Origin: Epiperipatus broadwayi | Taxonomy: Eukaryota > Onychophora > Udeonychophora > Euonychophora > Peripatidae | DNA: 64,000 nucleotides | Assembly (NCBI GenBank): GCA_028023455.1 | Contig: JAQFVV010000001.1 | Coordinates: 23,797,401-23,861,400 of the forward strand | Reading direction: 5' to 3' | Part shown: piece by piece, positions 1-13,249 of the stretch | Numbering within the stretch: position 1 is the stretch's first letter | How the letters are laid out: every line of letters begins with the position of its first letter | Program-made: the position numbers and the translations under genes | The notes under the pieces: model-generated | What the model was told of the DNA's origin: nothing | Databases searched by the model: none | Seen by the model: the letters and a program-made list of their open reading frames with translations, nothing else

Positions 1-1717
1 TTCAATCTCTTTTTCTTCTTCTTATTTTTCATATGCATAGTGGGAGAAAAATACTTATTTATAAAGTTTTTATAATTTATTTTGCTTAATTTTACAACAT
101 TAAATTTTCATTTAAATCTTATAATACAACTTAATTTTTTTTTTTATGATGGAGTACATTTGTCACAGAATAAATGCCTAGTTTCTAATAAACATCAAAT
201 ATAACAATATGTGTGGACAACCTGACTAATATTATACATTTATTTATATTATAATCTTAATAGCATAGTCATATACATACATGTAATATGGGATAATTTT
301 AAGCAATATACCTTTCTTACAACACTAACTCTAGGGAGTAGCTGTTTTAGGTCTGGATTCTGATTTAACAATAACACATTAATTATAAGAATTAGTTCTT
401 TGAATTTGATCCCTATTTACTATTAATATTTTTTAATTAACCGAGGCACTTCTTTATATTTGACCCCAAATTTATATAACAAAAACTGTAAACAAATCCA
501 CCATATAGATATAGTATATAATAAACCATTTAACAGAGATCTGATAATTGCATATGTACACTAAGTTCTAACATACATAACATTTAATTCATAACAATCA
601 AAAGGAGAGATAATTTATGTATAAATGGACTCCATCTAATTTGAAAATAAACCTTTAACTTTAAATATCACTAATTATATTACCTACATCTTTTTTTAAC
701 ACTTACAGTTTTAACTATTTTACAACTGAGAGTTTCATATTAAAGAAAAGTTTTTTTTTAAGTGTTAACAAACCATAAGCTCTATATTTAGAAAATACAG
801 TAGGAAGTGAATTTCTTTTATTTTTTAAATCATTTTTAATACCATTTTTTTTTCTTCACTTGCTTTAAAACCCAACTTCTTTTTTTTAAACTTTTGCTCC
901 TTGTTTTAATCAATCATAATATAAAATATAGTTTGTTAGTAGTAAATATAAACTAAAATAACACTTAAAATAGTTAATATCTTAGGATAACAGTTTAAAC
1001 AGTTTTTTAATTTACAAAGCAAAGTTCTGCAACTGAAATCAGATTGCTCCTGTGGTGGCAAATATTAATTTATTCCATTTGTAAGTTGCCATAATGTCCT
1101 TTCACAATCTCCTATCTTTGAAATTGGAAATTTAAGCATTAATTCTTTATTTAGAGATTCATTTGAAAAATAGTATAGTCAGATTCCAGATATCCAGAGT
1201 GAATTTTAGCAACCAGCAATTTTTTCTCTTTTCCAAATGAAAGTTAGATATAGCTTGAATAAAGTAAAAATCCAGATTAACTATAGCTTGATTAAAATAT
1301 TAATCTAGATTGACTGCTTTCAAGTAACTGCCTATATAAATTTTATTTCTTGTTTTGAAAACTTTGATCTTATTTTTGATACTGTTGATCTTGTTTTTAA
1401 CAGGCTTTGATAATCTTGTTTTTCACACTTTTAATAACATCTTACTTTTTATACCATTATGATCAGATTTTATTTTAATTACAAGAATTTCTAAAATGCT
1501 TTCATGAAATTGCAAAACACTTAATTATTAAATTTCTTGAATTTCTCCCAATTTCGAATCTCATATTAAATCAGGTTTAGTCTTGTTTAATTTAATTATT
1601 TAAAATATATTTTCTAATTGAGTTGTTTTACAAAACATTCTATACATTCTTTGATAAGAGTAAGTTTTAATATAATTTATTACATTATTTAATATTATTT
1701 TATGTATGACATTTAAT
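1..1717. other. AT-rich non-coding stretch
   Basis: No exon, RNA gene or recognisable mobile element is visible on either strand. The sequence is A/T-rich with short homopolymers. If the downstream RPB2 exons belong to the same transcript, this is intron, because no RPB2 exon is seen before position 17787. Confidence 0.5.
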
Positions 1718-1750
1718 AATTTTATTATTATTATTATTATTATTATTATA
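1718..1750. repeat. ATT/TTA microsatellite upstream of LINE
   Basis: About ten copies of a TTA/ATT triplet end at the first base of the LINE 5' region. The 3' tail of the same element also starts with ATT triplets, so the element appears to sit within, or to have been primed from, this type of repeat. Confidence 0.85.
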
Positions 1751-1812
1751 CTACTTCCGGTTTTCTAGTGTAAAGACGTGTTTACTTGTTCTCTTGATTT
1801 TTAAAATTTTTA

Positions 1813-2718
1813 ATGATGGATTCATGTTCTATTTGTAAAGAACTTTTACCAAAAAATGGTAATTTCGTATCCTGCTTTGGTTGTACGTCCGGTATGCACT
1901 TTGCATGTGCATCGTTGAGTGATACTACTTACCGAAGAATGTCTATAAAAAAGAAGCAAGAATGGAGGTGTGCTGCTTGTAGAGTTAGTTTTTCTAAGGC
2001 TAGTGATGTTTTGGATTCATCTATGACTGCTAAAAATTCACCTGATTTAATTTTGGAGGAAATTTTAGATAAATTAAAATTATTGCCGGTGATTCACAAC
2101 ACAATTTCAGAGTTATCTCAACCAGTTGCTAATTTGCGGACAGAAGTTATTTCTTTGCGTGAAAATGTGGATCGGAATAATCAAGAAATAATTCATCTTT
2201 CTAATTCTTGTACTTCAAATGAGAATGAGATTTTGTTATTGAAAGATAAATTACATTCTATGGAACGATTTAATCTGGATCATGAAGTTGAAATACAGGG
2301 TTTGCCTTTTCAAGAAAATGAAAATTTGCCGTTAATTTTAACTAACGTGGCGGACAAGCTCGGTGTTTCAGATGTCGCTATAGATTTGGAAAACGTTTTT
2401 CGTACAAAAAATAAATCAGGAGCTCCAGGTTTTGTTGTAGCTCATTTTAAATCACGAAATTCTGCCATACAGTTTTTAATAAAAAAAAAATCTATTTTAA
2501 CAGTTTCTCAAATTTTGCCTGGGGTTAATAATAACAAACGTATTTATATTAATCAGCGTTTGACTCCATTCAATAGAAGGCTTTTATGGTTGGTGAAACA
2601 GAAGTTACGTTCTGGTCAAGGTTTTGCATTCATTCATAATGGATCAGTGTATGTGAGAAAAGATTATAATTCTTCTCGTGTTTTAATTAGAAATGAAAGT
2701 GATTTGGAGTCATTCTGA
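1813..2718 (+). CDS. LINE ORF1 protein with PHD-type zinc finger
   Basis: A 301-residue open frame. Residues 5-56 carry C5-C8, C21-C24, H29-C32 and C53-C56 with a tryptophan at 51, which is the Cys4-His-Cys3 spacing of a PHD finger. Residues ~70-150 are rich in heptad-like Leu/Ile/Glu and look like a coiled coil. From ~155 on there is a basic region resembling the C-terminal half of retrotransposon ORF1 proteins (EIQGLPFQENENLP and onward). Such proteins are thought to bind element RNA in the ribonucleoprotein and help target-primed integration; that role is taken from the family. The first of two adjacent ATG codons is used; the second would also work. It stops 12 bp before the ORF2 ATG, so ORF2 is probably translated by reinitiation. 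Confidence 0.85.
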   Translation: MMDSCSICKELLPKNGNFVSCFGCTSGMHFACASLSDTTYRRMSIKKKQEWRCAACRVSFSKASDVLDSSMTAKNSPDLILEEILDKLKLLPVIHNTISELSQPVANLRTEVISLRENVDRNNQEIIHLSNSCTSNENEILLLKDKLHSMERFNLDHEVEIQGLPFQENENLPLILTNVADKLGVSDVAIDLENVFRTKNKSGAPGFVVAHFKSRNSAIQFLIKKKSILTVSQILPGVNNNKRIYINQRLTPFNRRLLWLVKQKLRSGQGFAFIHNGSVYVRKDYNSSRVLIRNESDLESF

Positions 2719-2730
2719 AATTTATTTATT

Positions 2731-5558
2731 ATGATAAATTCTGATTTGATTTCTCAGGAAAAAGATTTTGCTTCACTTAAATTATTTCATTTAAATATAC
2801 GTAGCATTAGATGTCATTTTGATGAACTTGTAGTTTATTTAAATAATTTTCCTTTATTTCATTTTGATATAATTATTTTAACGGAAACTTGGATTTCTTT
2901 ACAAGAACAAAATTTATATAGTTTGAATGGCTATACGAGTATACTTTCTCCTCGTATGCATTTACGATCTGGTGGTGTTATGGTTTTTATAAAAACCGGT
3001 TTAGACTTTTCTTTCAATATTCCAACATTTAATACTGCAGAATGTATTTTATTAACTTTGAGACTCCCTAAATGTGTGCTTTCTATTTTGGCTATATATA
3101 GATCATGTACAAGTAAAGTTTTGGATTTTGTTACTGAACTTGATTCTTTGTTATTAGATTTGGGTTCAGAATCTGCTGTTTTAATGGGTGATCTAAATAT
3201 TGATTTGTTAAATAATGCTTGTAAGTCTACTATAGATTATTTAAATTTACTTTATAGCTATGGATTTAGTCAAACACTTTTTTCACCTACGCGTATAACT
3301 CCTATATCTCAATCTCTTTTAGATCATATTTTTGTTAGATTAAGCCGCAGTTTATTTTCTGATTCGTCTCTTTCTAAATTATTTCTTACAGATCATTTTG
3401 CTACTGAATTAAAAATATTGAATTGTATGGATAATATTAATGTTTGTGCATATGTTGAGAAATTATCTTTTTCTAAATTGAATTATTTATTATCTGTTCA
3501 GAATTGGGATGAGATTTTTATGATAGATAATGTAAATGATGCATTTTTGGGGTTCCAAGCTATTTGTTTAGATTTAATTGCTAAAGCAAAGTTTCATTTA
3601 AAATTGACAAGTAAGAATAGAAGAAGATCTCTTTGGGTGACAGATGCGCTGGTATGTAAAATTAATCAGAGAAATGTGTTAAAATCTTTGGATGACTCAT
3701 CAGATGTTTTAAAAAAACTTAATGTTGAAATTAAGTCTGATATTAGAAAGTTGAAGTTTAGATATTATCAAGAATTTCTTAATGATAAAAATGTTTCTTT
3801 GAAATGGAGAACAATAAATTCTTTGATTAAAAAATCTTCTCCTGATCGTATTAAATGTATTAAATATAATGAAAGTTTAATTGAGTTACAGAATAATGAA
3901 AAATATTTAGCTGTTCGGTTTAATGAGTATTTTGTAAATTTATCGATGCGTGATGTGCCTGAGCAGATTTTGTCTTCTTATTCAAGTTTGAATTCTTTTT
4001 TATATTCTGATGTTTCTGAATCTCAGTTGTCTGTAGCAATTGATAGTTTAAAAAATGTCACTTCTTTTGGATTAGATGGTATAACACCTAAGATGCTTAA
4101 AGAAAATAAGGTTGCATGCATTTTTGCCTGTTTTAGTTCATTTATTTAATTTATCTTTGCAGTCTGGATCATTTCCAGAATGTCTGAAAGTTAATGTTAT
4201 TACTCCTGTTTATAAAAAGGGTGATTCTACTCTTATGGTCAATTATAGGCCAATTGCTATTATTTCTGTTTTTTCTAAATTATTGGAAATGATTGTTAGG
4301 GATCAAATGTTGTCATTTCTGTTTAAAAATAAAATTTTATCTGACTATCAATATGGTTTTCTTCCTGGCAGAAGTACATTAGATGCTTTAAAACATCATG
4401 TTCAGTATTTAACATCTTCATTGGATCAGGAACTTAAAACATTGGCTATTTATCTTGATTTATCTAAAGCATTTGATTCTGTTAATCATAATATTTTGAT
4501 TAAGCGTTGCTACTTGTATGGTTTTCGTGGATCTATTGGTAGTTGGTTGGAGAGTTATTTAAATGATAGGAAACAGTTTACTAATATTTATGGTACTATC
4601 AGTGATGTTGTCTTGATTAATTCTGGAGTTCCGCAAGGTTCAGTACTTGGTCCTCTATTGTTTTTAATTTATATTAATGATTTATTTTCATTGAAGTTAC
4701 ATTCTAAGATTTTTGGTTTTGCTGATGATATTGCTTTATCTTGCAATGCTGTTTCTTATAATCTTCTTGGAAAATTAGTGAATGAGGATTTGGACTCACT
4801 TGGTAAATGGTTGGCATATAATTCATTGTTGGTCAATTTAGATAAAACAAAAGCTATTCTTTTTTCTTACAAGCGTACTTTTTTTTCTCTTAAGATTAAA
4901 ATTTGCTGTAAGTATATTTTGCATTATAATAGCATATGTACTTGTGAGAATATTCCTTTGGTAGATAATTATTGTTATTTGGGAATATATATTGACTCCA
5001 GATTGTCCTGGACAAATCACATTACCTATCTTTGTCAACGGTTACGTAATTTAAACTATATGTTTTATTATTTAGTTAAATTTCTTCCTAGGTCTGCTCT
5101 CATTTTTATTTACATTGCCTGTTATCAGAGTATTTTATCTTACAATATCATTATTTGGGGTAATGCTTCTCCACATATTTTATCTTCTTTGCGTGTTTTG
5201 CAAAATTATACTTTGCGCATTATTTTTGGTAGATCTCGTTCTTCTTCTGTTCGAGATATTTATATTGCATTTGGTTTATTTGATGTAAATCACTTATATC
5301 AATATAGAGTTATTTTTGATATTTTTTTGTGCTAAACCTTTTCTGAATTCTAGAGTTTATGTTCTAAATACTCGTCTTTCTAATAAATTTCAATTACCTT
5401 TACCAAAATTTTTTAAGGAATCTAGTAGAAGACAATATGTTTATTCTGGGTCAAAGTTGTTTAATAAATTTGTATATGAATGTTCAATTGATCTGAATAA
5501 TATTTCTTATATATCATTCAAAAAATATTTGTGTCAATGGTTGTGTAGTATGTATTAA
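2731..5558 (+). pseudogene. LINE ORF2: endonuclease + reverse transcriptase, two frameshifts
   Basis: The frame changes twice, near 4112-4149 and near 5316-5335. The first segment (2731-4149) is an AP-like endonuclease: N22 in LNIRS, E52 in LTETW, D154/N156 in MGDLNID, D198/H199 in LLDHIF, and D221/H222 in LTDHFA. It ends at the start of the RT (FGLDGITPKML). The second segment (4112-5335) is the RT: VYKKGDS and NYRPI, the GFLPGRSTLDAL motif, D116 in LDLSKAFDSVNH, GVPQGSVLGPLLF at 172-184, and the catalytic FADD (D205/D206, nt 4724-4729). A thumb region with YLGIYIDSRLSW follows. The third segment (5316-5558) is the C-terminal LNTR...SGSKLFN region. The catalytic residues of both domains are present. 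The breaks could be true mutations or, in a T-rich stretch, sequencing errors. Confidence 0.9.
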
Positions 5559-5742
5559 TTTTGGCATTTATTTTATTTATTTAATTAATTTTATTTATTT
5601 CCTAAACTGTTCTTTTGAGTTTTTGATTGTATTTTCATTTAATTTATTTTTACATGTAAATTCCACACACAAGATTTTTCTTGTTTGGAGTTTTTAAATA
5701 TTTATGATGTACTTTGTTTTATTTCATAGAATAAATTGAAAT

Positions 5743-6705
<963 letters not shown>

Positions 6706-7243
6706 AGCATTTAATGCTTTTTTTTTAACTGCTATATTTAGCAATCCTTACAACTCTGAACTAACTCATGACCATGTGGATAACCACATGGATGACACTG
6801 AAATGATTAAAACATTATAAGCTCATTTTAAAGTTACTAAATAAGTTTAATTATGACATTAGGATGATTGAAAATGTTGAATCATATCAAGAAAGGTTGA
6901 TTAAAAAACTCTGTATATAGAAAAATAAATATCTGATTTAAGCAATGAAAATGAAAGCAAAGATATTAATAGATTATTTTACTATGTTTATTTTTACAAA
7001 TAAGGATAATTGACTTTAAAATTACAATTATAATATGGATATAAATAGGAATTGAAAAGTAAATGTTTTAACTTTAAAAATGTAAGTTATAAAAACAGAA
7101 GCATAAAAATAAGGTAGGTATATTATTTTTAAAATATAAAAATTGATATTGATTTTTTATTTTTAGATAGGTATAGTATAGAATTTTCAATGTATTTAAT
7201 GACAGTATAAAATGGTTCAAATTGTTGGTAATTTATAAAATAT
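6706..7243. other. AT-rich non-coding stretch
   Basis: Nothing recognisable is present apart from a short imperfect palindrome right after the triplet tract (AGCATTTAATGCT). Confidence 0.5.
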
Positions 7244-7708
7244 TATTATAACAAATTTGTAATTATAAATTTATTTAAACGCACATTGATTACGTAAATA
7301 ATATTCATTAAGGCTGTAGCCTCAAACACATGCGTATAAAATGCAATAGTAGGGACCTCTACAGGTCTTAAAACCACAAGCTTATTCTTTGAAGGAAAAG
7401 AGGGGAACCCTTCTTTACTTCAACCTACTTTCTATTTAAATAGGTGAAGCTGAAGTGGTTCGATCTGAGAGTGTGAAGCAATTCAATACTTCACTAATTA
7501 AGTCCACATTTCTTATTACATATTAATACTTGTGAAATCTTTCGATTTACAATGAGTCAATGGAAAAATTTTATAGTGAGAAATCTATTACGATAATTTA
7601 AAGTTGTAATTATAAATTTATTTAAACGCACATTGATTACGTAAATAATATTCATTTTATACGCATGTGTTTGAGGCTACAGCCTTAATGAATATTATAA
7701 CAAATTTG
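7244..7708. repeat. Nested inverted and direct repeat unit (MITE/foldback-like)
   Basis: Three layers are visible. (1) A 46 bp inverted pair, 7298-7343 and 7653-7698, core AAGGCTGTAGCCTCAAACAC. (2) A 52 bp direct pair, 7258-7309 and 7605-7656. (3) A 16 bp direct pair at the outer edges, 7244-7259 and 7693-7708 (TATTATAACAAATTTG). The ~260 bp centre has no coding sequence. This fits a small non-autonomous element that has been rearranged, or a templated repair event. The class is unknown. Confidence 0.75.
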
Positions 7709-9599
7709 ATAAAATAAAATAATTTTTTTTAAAAAAAATGTGGATTAAGAAGCAATATGAATTTTAAATAATAATGTTGATTTTAGTGCTGATTTTAATA
7801 AAAATTCATTAACAAATTTCACAATTGCTATTTGCTTATTATTAAAATAAGTGATTAATGGTCAAATAGTAGCTGTAAAAACTTTAATAATACAAAATAA
7901 TATAAAGATGTTAACATATCAAGATTGTATGAAGACTAAGAAAAAACTACAGAAAATTTTTTAAAAAACCTATAAAACATAAAAATTTCAAGAAAACACA
8001 AGAAATTTGTCTTCTCACTTGGTCTGCAAAAGAAATATAATCTTAAAAAGTAATTTTTAAAAAATTTCTCAAGCAACAAAAATTTATTTTAAAAAACTTT
8101 ACAAGTCTATGTCTTTTCTCATTTTTGTGTTTATAATGAATGTCATCTCCAGAATTTTTATTTTTCAATTATTTTCCAATTCTCATATTAATACTATCCA
8201 AAACAATTTGAAATGTTCAGATTTGTGATATATTTAGATTTAAAATAAATTTATTTATATAAATAATTCTGCAATGAAATAAAATCATTTGCATAATTTA
8301 ACTCTATCATAGTGGTGTTAAATATAAACATTCAAAATTTATTTCATTTTACTTTTCCAATGTCTTACTTAAAATATAGCTATATATTTCTACACTTAAT
8401 AACTATTTTTGTACATGCATACTCTATTATGCCTTTAGAAATGAAGTTAGATTTACAACTTAATAAGATTTTTGGTAAATAATGCAGGATCAATTTATCT
8501 TTATAGAATTATAAAGTTTAATTATTAATTAGTATACTGTGAACATGAGAGTTCAAAATTAAATTGTAGCAGAAAGTTTGTATGTGTGAAAAAATTTTAA
8601 TATCTAGATTACAAATTTATTATTACAGATTGCTAACATATTAATGATAATATATAAATTATTATATTATCATTAGTATTTAGTTATATTTGAGGTGCAT
8701 TAATTTGAGTATTGTTAGCCTATAGAATTTTGAAATCATTTACTGTGGAAAATAACTGAATAAGAGCTGTATTTTGAAATTATAAACTCAAATACTTTGC
8801 TTTCATTAAATTTTTGCATAACACATAAATTGATCATATTTAATACTCTATTTATGCAGAAAAGTTATTAAAAATCTTGGTTGCATATAGAATCAAAACA
8901 ATGGCATCTAAAAGACTATGCAAAATACAAAAAAAAAAAAACAACAACTCATATTACAAAAGTAGATTGTCAGAAAACTCATAGATGATTATCCAGTAAA
9001 GTTAAAATGACAGTTGCATTAGAAAATATGTCCTATTTCAATTGCATTCATAAAAAAATTGATGATGTTTTTAATAAGTATATAGCTGATCTAATTTTCA
9101 ACAGCCATTCCTAATTTGAACTTTCAGTATTAGTTATGAAATTAGAGTGTTTTGTAAATGTAAATAAATCTTTTTATGAGTTCAATAAAAAATACTATCT
9201 AGTTTTTTGTTAATGATTCTATTATTGAAGAGAACATATGGGATTTTCTGCTTGACCAAGTAATAAATATGAAGTATCATAAACAACATAAAAATCTAAA
9301 GATAAAAATTCAATAATTGTCAAGAAAGCTTAAAATGATTGGTGAACTAAAACTACAGAGGAAGTACAGATATTTCCTGATCCCTGCCATTTTAGATCTT
9401 TTTTGATCAAAAATAATACTGTATTTATAATCTGAATAAATTCATAGATGATGTTCTTTTATATGATAAAAATGATATTTTGAACAAGAGAACGATTTTT
9501 TTTAATTTTATAAATGGTACAAGAATTAAAAAGACTGTTTTTAATGATTATCTAGTCTATCTTCTCCTTTAGATTTGCGTAGTTAAAACACATTTTTAT
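7709..9599. other. AT-rich stretch without a recognised gene
   Basis: No conserved protein fragment was recognised. Parts of 8900-9400 read like decayed coding sequence but match no family I can name. Confidence 0.35.
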
Positions 9600-9930
9600 A
9601 ATCTTAAAAATGATGAAGCTATAGCTAGTTCCTGATGAAATTTCTGGGAAAAATTTAAAATATGATGGAAATATGTTAGCTTCAAAACCACTGGAAATTT
9701 TTAAAAATATATGGACTCGTAATTTTTTTCTATTTGATCTTCAAATTATTCCCATTGTTACAATTTATAGAAAATAAAGAGGACAGAAAGTAATGCAGTA
9801 ATTATTATGAAATAACACTTTTATCTATTTCATCAAAGGAATTTTCAAGTATTTGTTGAATAAGTTGCTTGTGGAGTCAATTCTATAAAATCGAAATTAA
9901 TAATGAAATTTTAAAGACAATGTATATCTT
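9600..9930 (+). pseudogene. LINE reverse transcriptase N-terminal fragment
   Basis: A decayed + strand translation reads VPDEISGKNLKYDG, then IFKNIW, and IIPIVTIYRK followed by a lysine/glycine stretch. This corresponds to the conserved GPDEIPAE-LK-GG...IW...IVPIYKKGD start of non-LTR RTs. Stops and frame changes break it. It lacks RT catalytic motifs and is followed by a different LINE fragment. Confidence 0.6.
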
Positions 9931-9949
9931 TAATAAAATAGAAAATAGT

Positions 9950-11590
9950 AATGAAGTAAATTTCTAATAAATTGAGGTAATAATGAAGAAATTGAAAAAA
10001 ATTATAACAGTTGCAAGAAAGAAATTGCCAAAATTTACAAAACAAATTATGCTTTTGGTGACTGAAATGCAAATGTTGGAAATAGAAAAAAAAATTATTT
10101 ATTGGTCACTATAAACTTAAAACAAGAAATAAAGTAAGAAAATGATTGTTTTTATAAATTTAATGATCTTTGCTAATACATTTGACGAGTAGCCAAAATT
10201 CTAATCATATACATAGACATCAGAAGATTGAGTTTAAAAGGATTAAATACATAAAGAAAAAGAAAAAGTTAAGACTGCTGGAATTAATCTCACTACACTA
10301 AAACTATTTCAGAAAGACAAAAAAATGAATCAAATGCTAATCAAATTATATAAATCAGGAAAAGTACTCATTGGTTTTAAAATATTCAATATATACTTTT
10401 ATTTCAGAGAAGGAAGTCTTAAGTGAGTGTTGAAACTATTGTACTATATAATTTATTTCACATGCAATTAAGATTATGCTGAAATTGAAAAATCATTTAA
10501 CATATATTTAATTTTTACATTAAAGAATAACTTAGATTTATAATTTGGTTTCAAAAAAAGTTGAGCAACAAGATAATGGACATACGTTAAATACTTAAAA
10601 GGGCATATTGAATATCGGAAAGAAATCTATATGTATTTTGTTGATTATGGACATCTTTTAAAGTAAAACTATGATAAATTGTAGAATGCCCTTACAATGA
10701 ATGCATCAGAATATCTCATTATTTTTATGAGAATTTTTATATAAACTAGAGATTATGATAAAAAAGTCATGCTAAATTTTTTTTAACAAAGTCAAAGGAG
10801 ATAAAGTAATTAGGAAAGATTGATTAGATGCAATTAATTATGGATTTAAACTAGTGAAGAAATTATCAACAATTTTATATATGCTGATGACACCATATTT
10901 ATAGATAAATGTGTAAATAATTTGAAGACAATTATTATGTAAGTTGAAAAATAAAATGAAAAGATAGAATAATAAAGTTAGCAGAAAATAATAAAATTGT
11001 TGGTGACAATATGGAAATCATTAACAGCTTTTGAATCTTTCAGATCATTCTGTAACAACAAAGAATTTAGCAATCAAAAAATTTATCACTAGTTAACACC
11101 AGGAAGAGTTGTAATAAAAAGCCTGGAAAAAATATTTTTGATATAGGGAAGTTTATTTTAAATGAAAACAAGAATTGTTCATCCTATGACATTTTTATAA
11201 ACTTTTATGAATATGGTAATTATTTGCTGAAGAAGAATAGAAAAGATTTTGAATCATGGTGTTGTTCAAGTCTTATTCAAAATATCATAACCAGTAAGAA
11301 AAAGAGGTGGATATTTGTCCATGTTAGACCTGAACTTTAGACTATGTTGAGTTTGCATTATTTTGGTCAAATTGTAAAAAAAAAGTTAATTTATTAAAAA
11401 AGCAATAATGTTTAAAATAATTGAAAGTGGAAGAAGATACTCATAAATAAAATGAATGGACCATACAATAGTGAATGCAACATTGAGCAGTCTCAAAACT
11501 AATAGATATGACTCATTTTGAAATATGATATTCATTTGATCATCGAGAGATAACATTAACTTGTCATCTAATAATAATAATAATAATAAT
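9950..11590 (+). mobile_element. Decayed non-LTR retrotransposon (EN-RT-C-terminal remnants)
   Basis: Order on the + strand: an endonuclease trace near 10050 (FGD-NANVGN, like GDFNAKVG), RT motif 2a near 10540-10570 (WFQKK, like QFGFRKG), FVDY-like at ~10630, YADDTIFID at ~10880 (intact acidic pair), and a C-terminal LHYFGQIVK and KWMD stretch at ~11350-11460. It ends in a TAA microsatellite (11569-11590). Many stops and indels make it non-functional. The C-terminal signature resembles the GHI-R...GRPR-RW-D tails of RTE-like and related LINEs. Confidence 0.7.
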
Positions 11591-11591
11591 C
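11569..11591. repeat. TAA microsatellite at LINE 3' end
   Basis: Seven to eight TAA units directly follow the last recognisable LINE sequence and probably represent its 3' tail. Confidence 0.8.
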
Positions 11592-11877
11592 TTAAATTTG
11601 TTGAGCTGAAAATAAAATATATAATTTTATTTGCATATGAGATGAAGGCTTATTTTTATATTTAAAAGAAATATGCTTTTTTTAAAGTCTTTCAATCCAA
11701 AAATCTTTCTGGTTTGATATATAGTTACAAAATGTGAACTTTGAATTTTAAAATAAATATCATACAAGTAATGTAAAGATGTATAAAAATAAAGATGTAT
11801 AGAAATGAGTATGTTGTGAATAGCATGAAGAAATAGAAACAGATTTGTAAAGATTCAAATTCAAACATATTAGTCAG

Positions 11878-12386
11878 ATAAACAGTGAGAATTGCCAATT
11901 CCTCTACAAGCTTTATGATAAATGCTTAGCCAGAGCCAGCACTTAAAATATCTCTGTCAGGGAAAACCCCCCCCCCAAACCCCTGACCATGGTTTTGTGC
12001 TTTGGCACTCCTCAGAGAGATGGCAGGGTAGGTTCAGACACTAGATCAAAAAATACCAACCCAAAGCCAAGCACTTATCTAAAAGTTATCTATTGAGTTG
12101 AAAATCTGAAATTTTCAGACATCTACATGTCTTCAAAACTAGCTATCCAACTCAAATAGCTATATGGGGCTGATAGATTTTCAGCCATGCCATATATTAG
12201 TAGTCTTAGCAATATAAAATTGCATAAGACTTATGGCAGAGACTATAAATAGTCAAAATAAGAGTCATAGATCACATGACTCTGTCTCTTAAGCTTGTAC
12301 GTTATAAACAGTGAGGATTACCAATTCTTCTACAAGCTTTATGATAAATGTTTAGCCAGAGCCAGCACTTAAAATATCTCTGTCAG
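11878..12386. mobile_element. 509 bp unit with 83 bp terminal direct repeats (TRIM-like?)
   Basis: The segments 11878-11960 and 12304-12386 are 83 bp direct repeats differing at only a handful of sites, both ending in TCTCTGTCAG. The interior is non-coding, richer in GC than its surroundings, and includes a C10 run at ~11967. A short unit bounded by direct terminal repeats fits a terminal-repeat retrotransposon in miniature, or a partial tandem duplication of a SINE-like repeat. No primer-binding site or polypurine tract was identified. Confidence 0.5.
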
Positions 12387-12713
12387 ATTATTGTAAAAAT
12401 TTAAAAAAAATTACAGATGGAGTAAACAAAATGATAATCGGTGAACCTAAACAATTTTTAATTTTGATACTAAAAAATAATGAGTCCTAGCAAAAAATAA
12501 TTTCAGTTTATTAATTAGTTCAATAATAGTAATTATATCTATTCTATTTGTTCTCTCTTTTTCAATTTAGTTTTAGCAAAAGAGAATAAACAAATGGTAT
12601 AATATTAAAAATAAATGAAAGCAATTAGAATTTTTTTTTAATTTGATAAAAAATAATAAGTAAAAAAATGAAATTCCAATATATATATTAAAAGTATTTA
12701 ATACTAATTGGAA
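12387..12713. other. AT-rich spacer before LTR element
   Basis: No feature is seen up to the 5' LTR. Confidence 0.5.
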
Positions 12714-13228
12714 TGTCTGCTTAGATTTTTAATACGTCCGGCATATTTACGTTTTCATTGACGATTGTTTCTCATAACCAGGTGGATTGGGTATAAATTA
12801 CTCTAAAAATTTAGAATGAAAGAGAGCACTGCAAATAGATTCTCATTTTTATATATATATGTAAATGATAAGTTTGAGAAAGACGACATGAAATGAAAAG
12901 AAACTTCACTGTCGAGTAATAGTTGTACCTGTCGAGAATAGTAAAGGGTGACAGCTTAGTCATTGAATTTGGCTGACACCAGCAAGGCATGAACAAATTA
13001 CTGGACTCTTTTAGAAGAATGGTGCAACTTCCTGTGGAGTAAACTTGATACATAATGAGTATTTGTCATGTTACTGTTGCTGAGACTGAGAAACTAATTT
13101 GTATGGAAACTTGTTTCCTTTATTTTATTCATTATTACTTGTTAATAAATAAATATTAATTAACAAAGCTTTGTACTGTGTGTCAGTAATATTCACTGTC
13201 TGACTGGTTTTCCTTAAACCCTCAGACA
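12714..13228 (+). repeat. 5' LTR of gypsy element
   Basis: 515 bp, aligning along its full length with 16951-17449. It keeps seven CpG sites that are all lost in the 3' LTR. The minus-strand 80-codon frame at 12811-13053 lies entirely inside the LTR and is not a gene. Confidence 0.92.
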
Positions 13229-13249
13229 TAGAAAAGTGGAACAGTTTGA

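Larger units (their letters stand above)
1751..5742 (+). mobile_element. Non-LTR retrotransposon, near full length (CR1-like by ORF1 type)
   Basis: A ~4.0 kb LINE with a short 5' leader (~60 bp), ORF1 (1813-2718), a 12 bp gap, ORF2 (2731-5558, frameshifted) and a ~180 bp 3' region. The 3' region holds a small hairpin (stems 5669-5674 and 5679-5684) and an AATAAA just before the triplet tail. Seen: both ORFs are mostly open and ORF2 has endonuclease and reverse transcriptase motifs with no RNase H. Known: a PHD-type Cys4-His-Cys3 finger in ORF1 is typical of CR1-group elements, while Jockey-type ORF1 normally has CCHC knuckles. The clade call is therefore inference. Two frameshifts but few other defects suggest a young copy. 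It has the same orientation as the RPB2 exons. Confidence 0.9.

Noticed and set aside
12811-13053. 80-codon minus-strand frame
   Set aside because: Lies wholly inside the 5' LTR; no motif.
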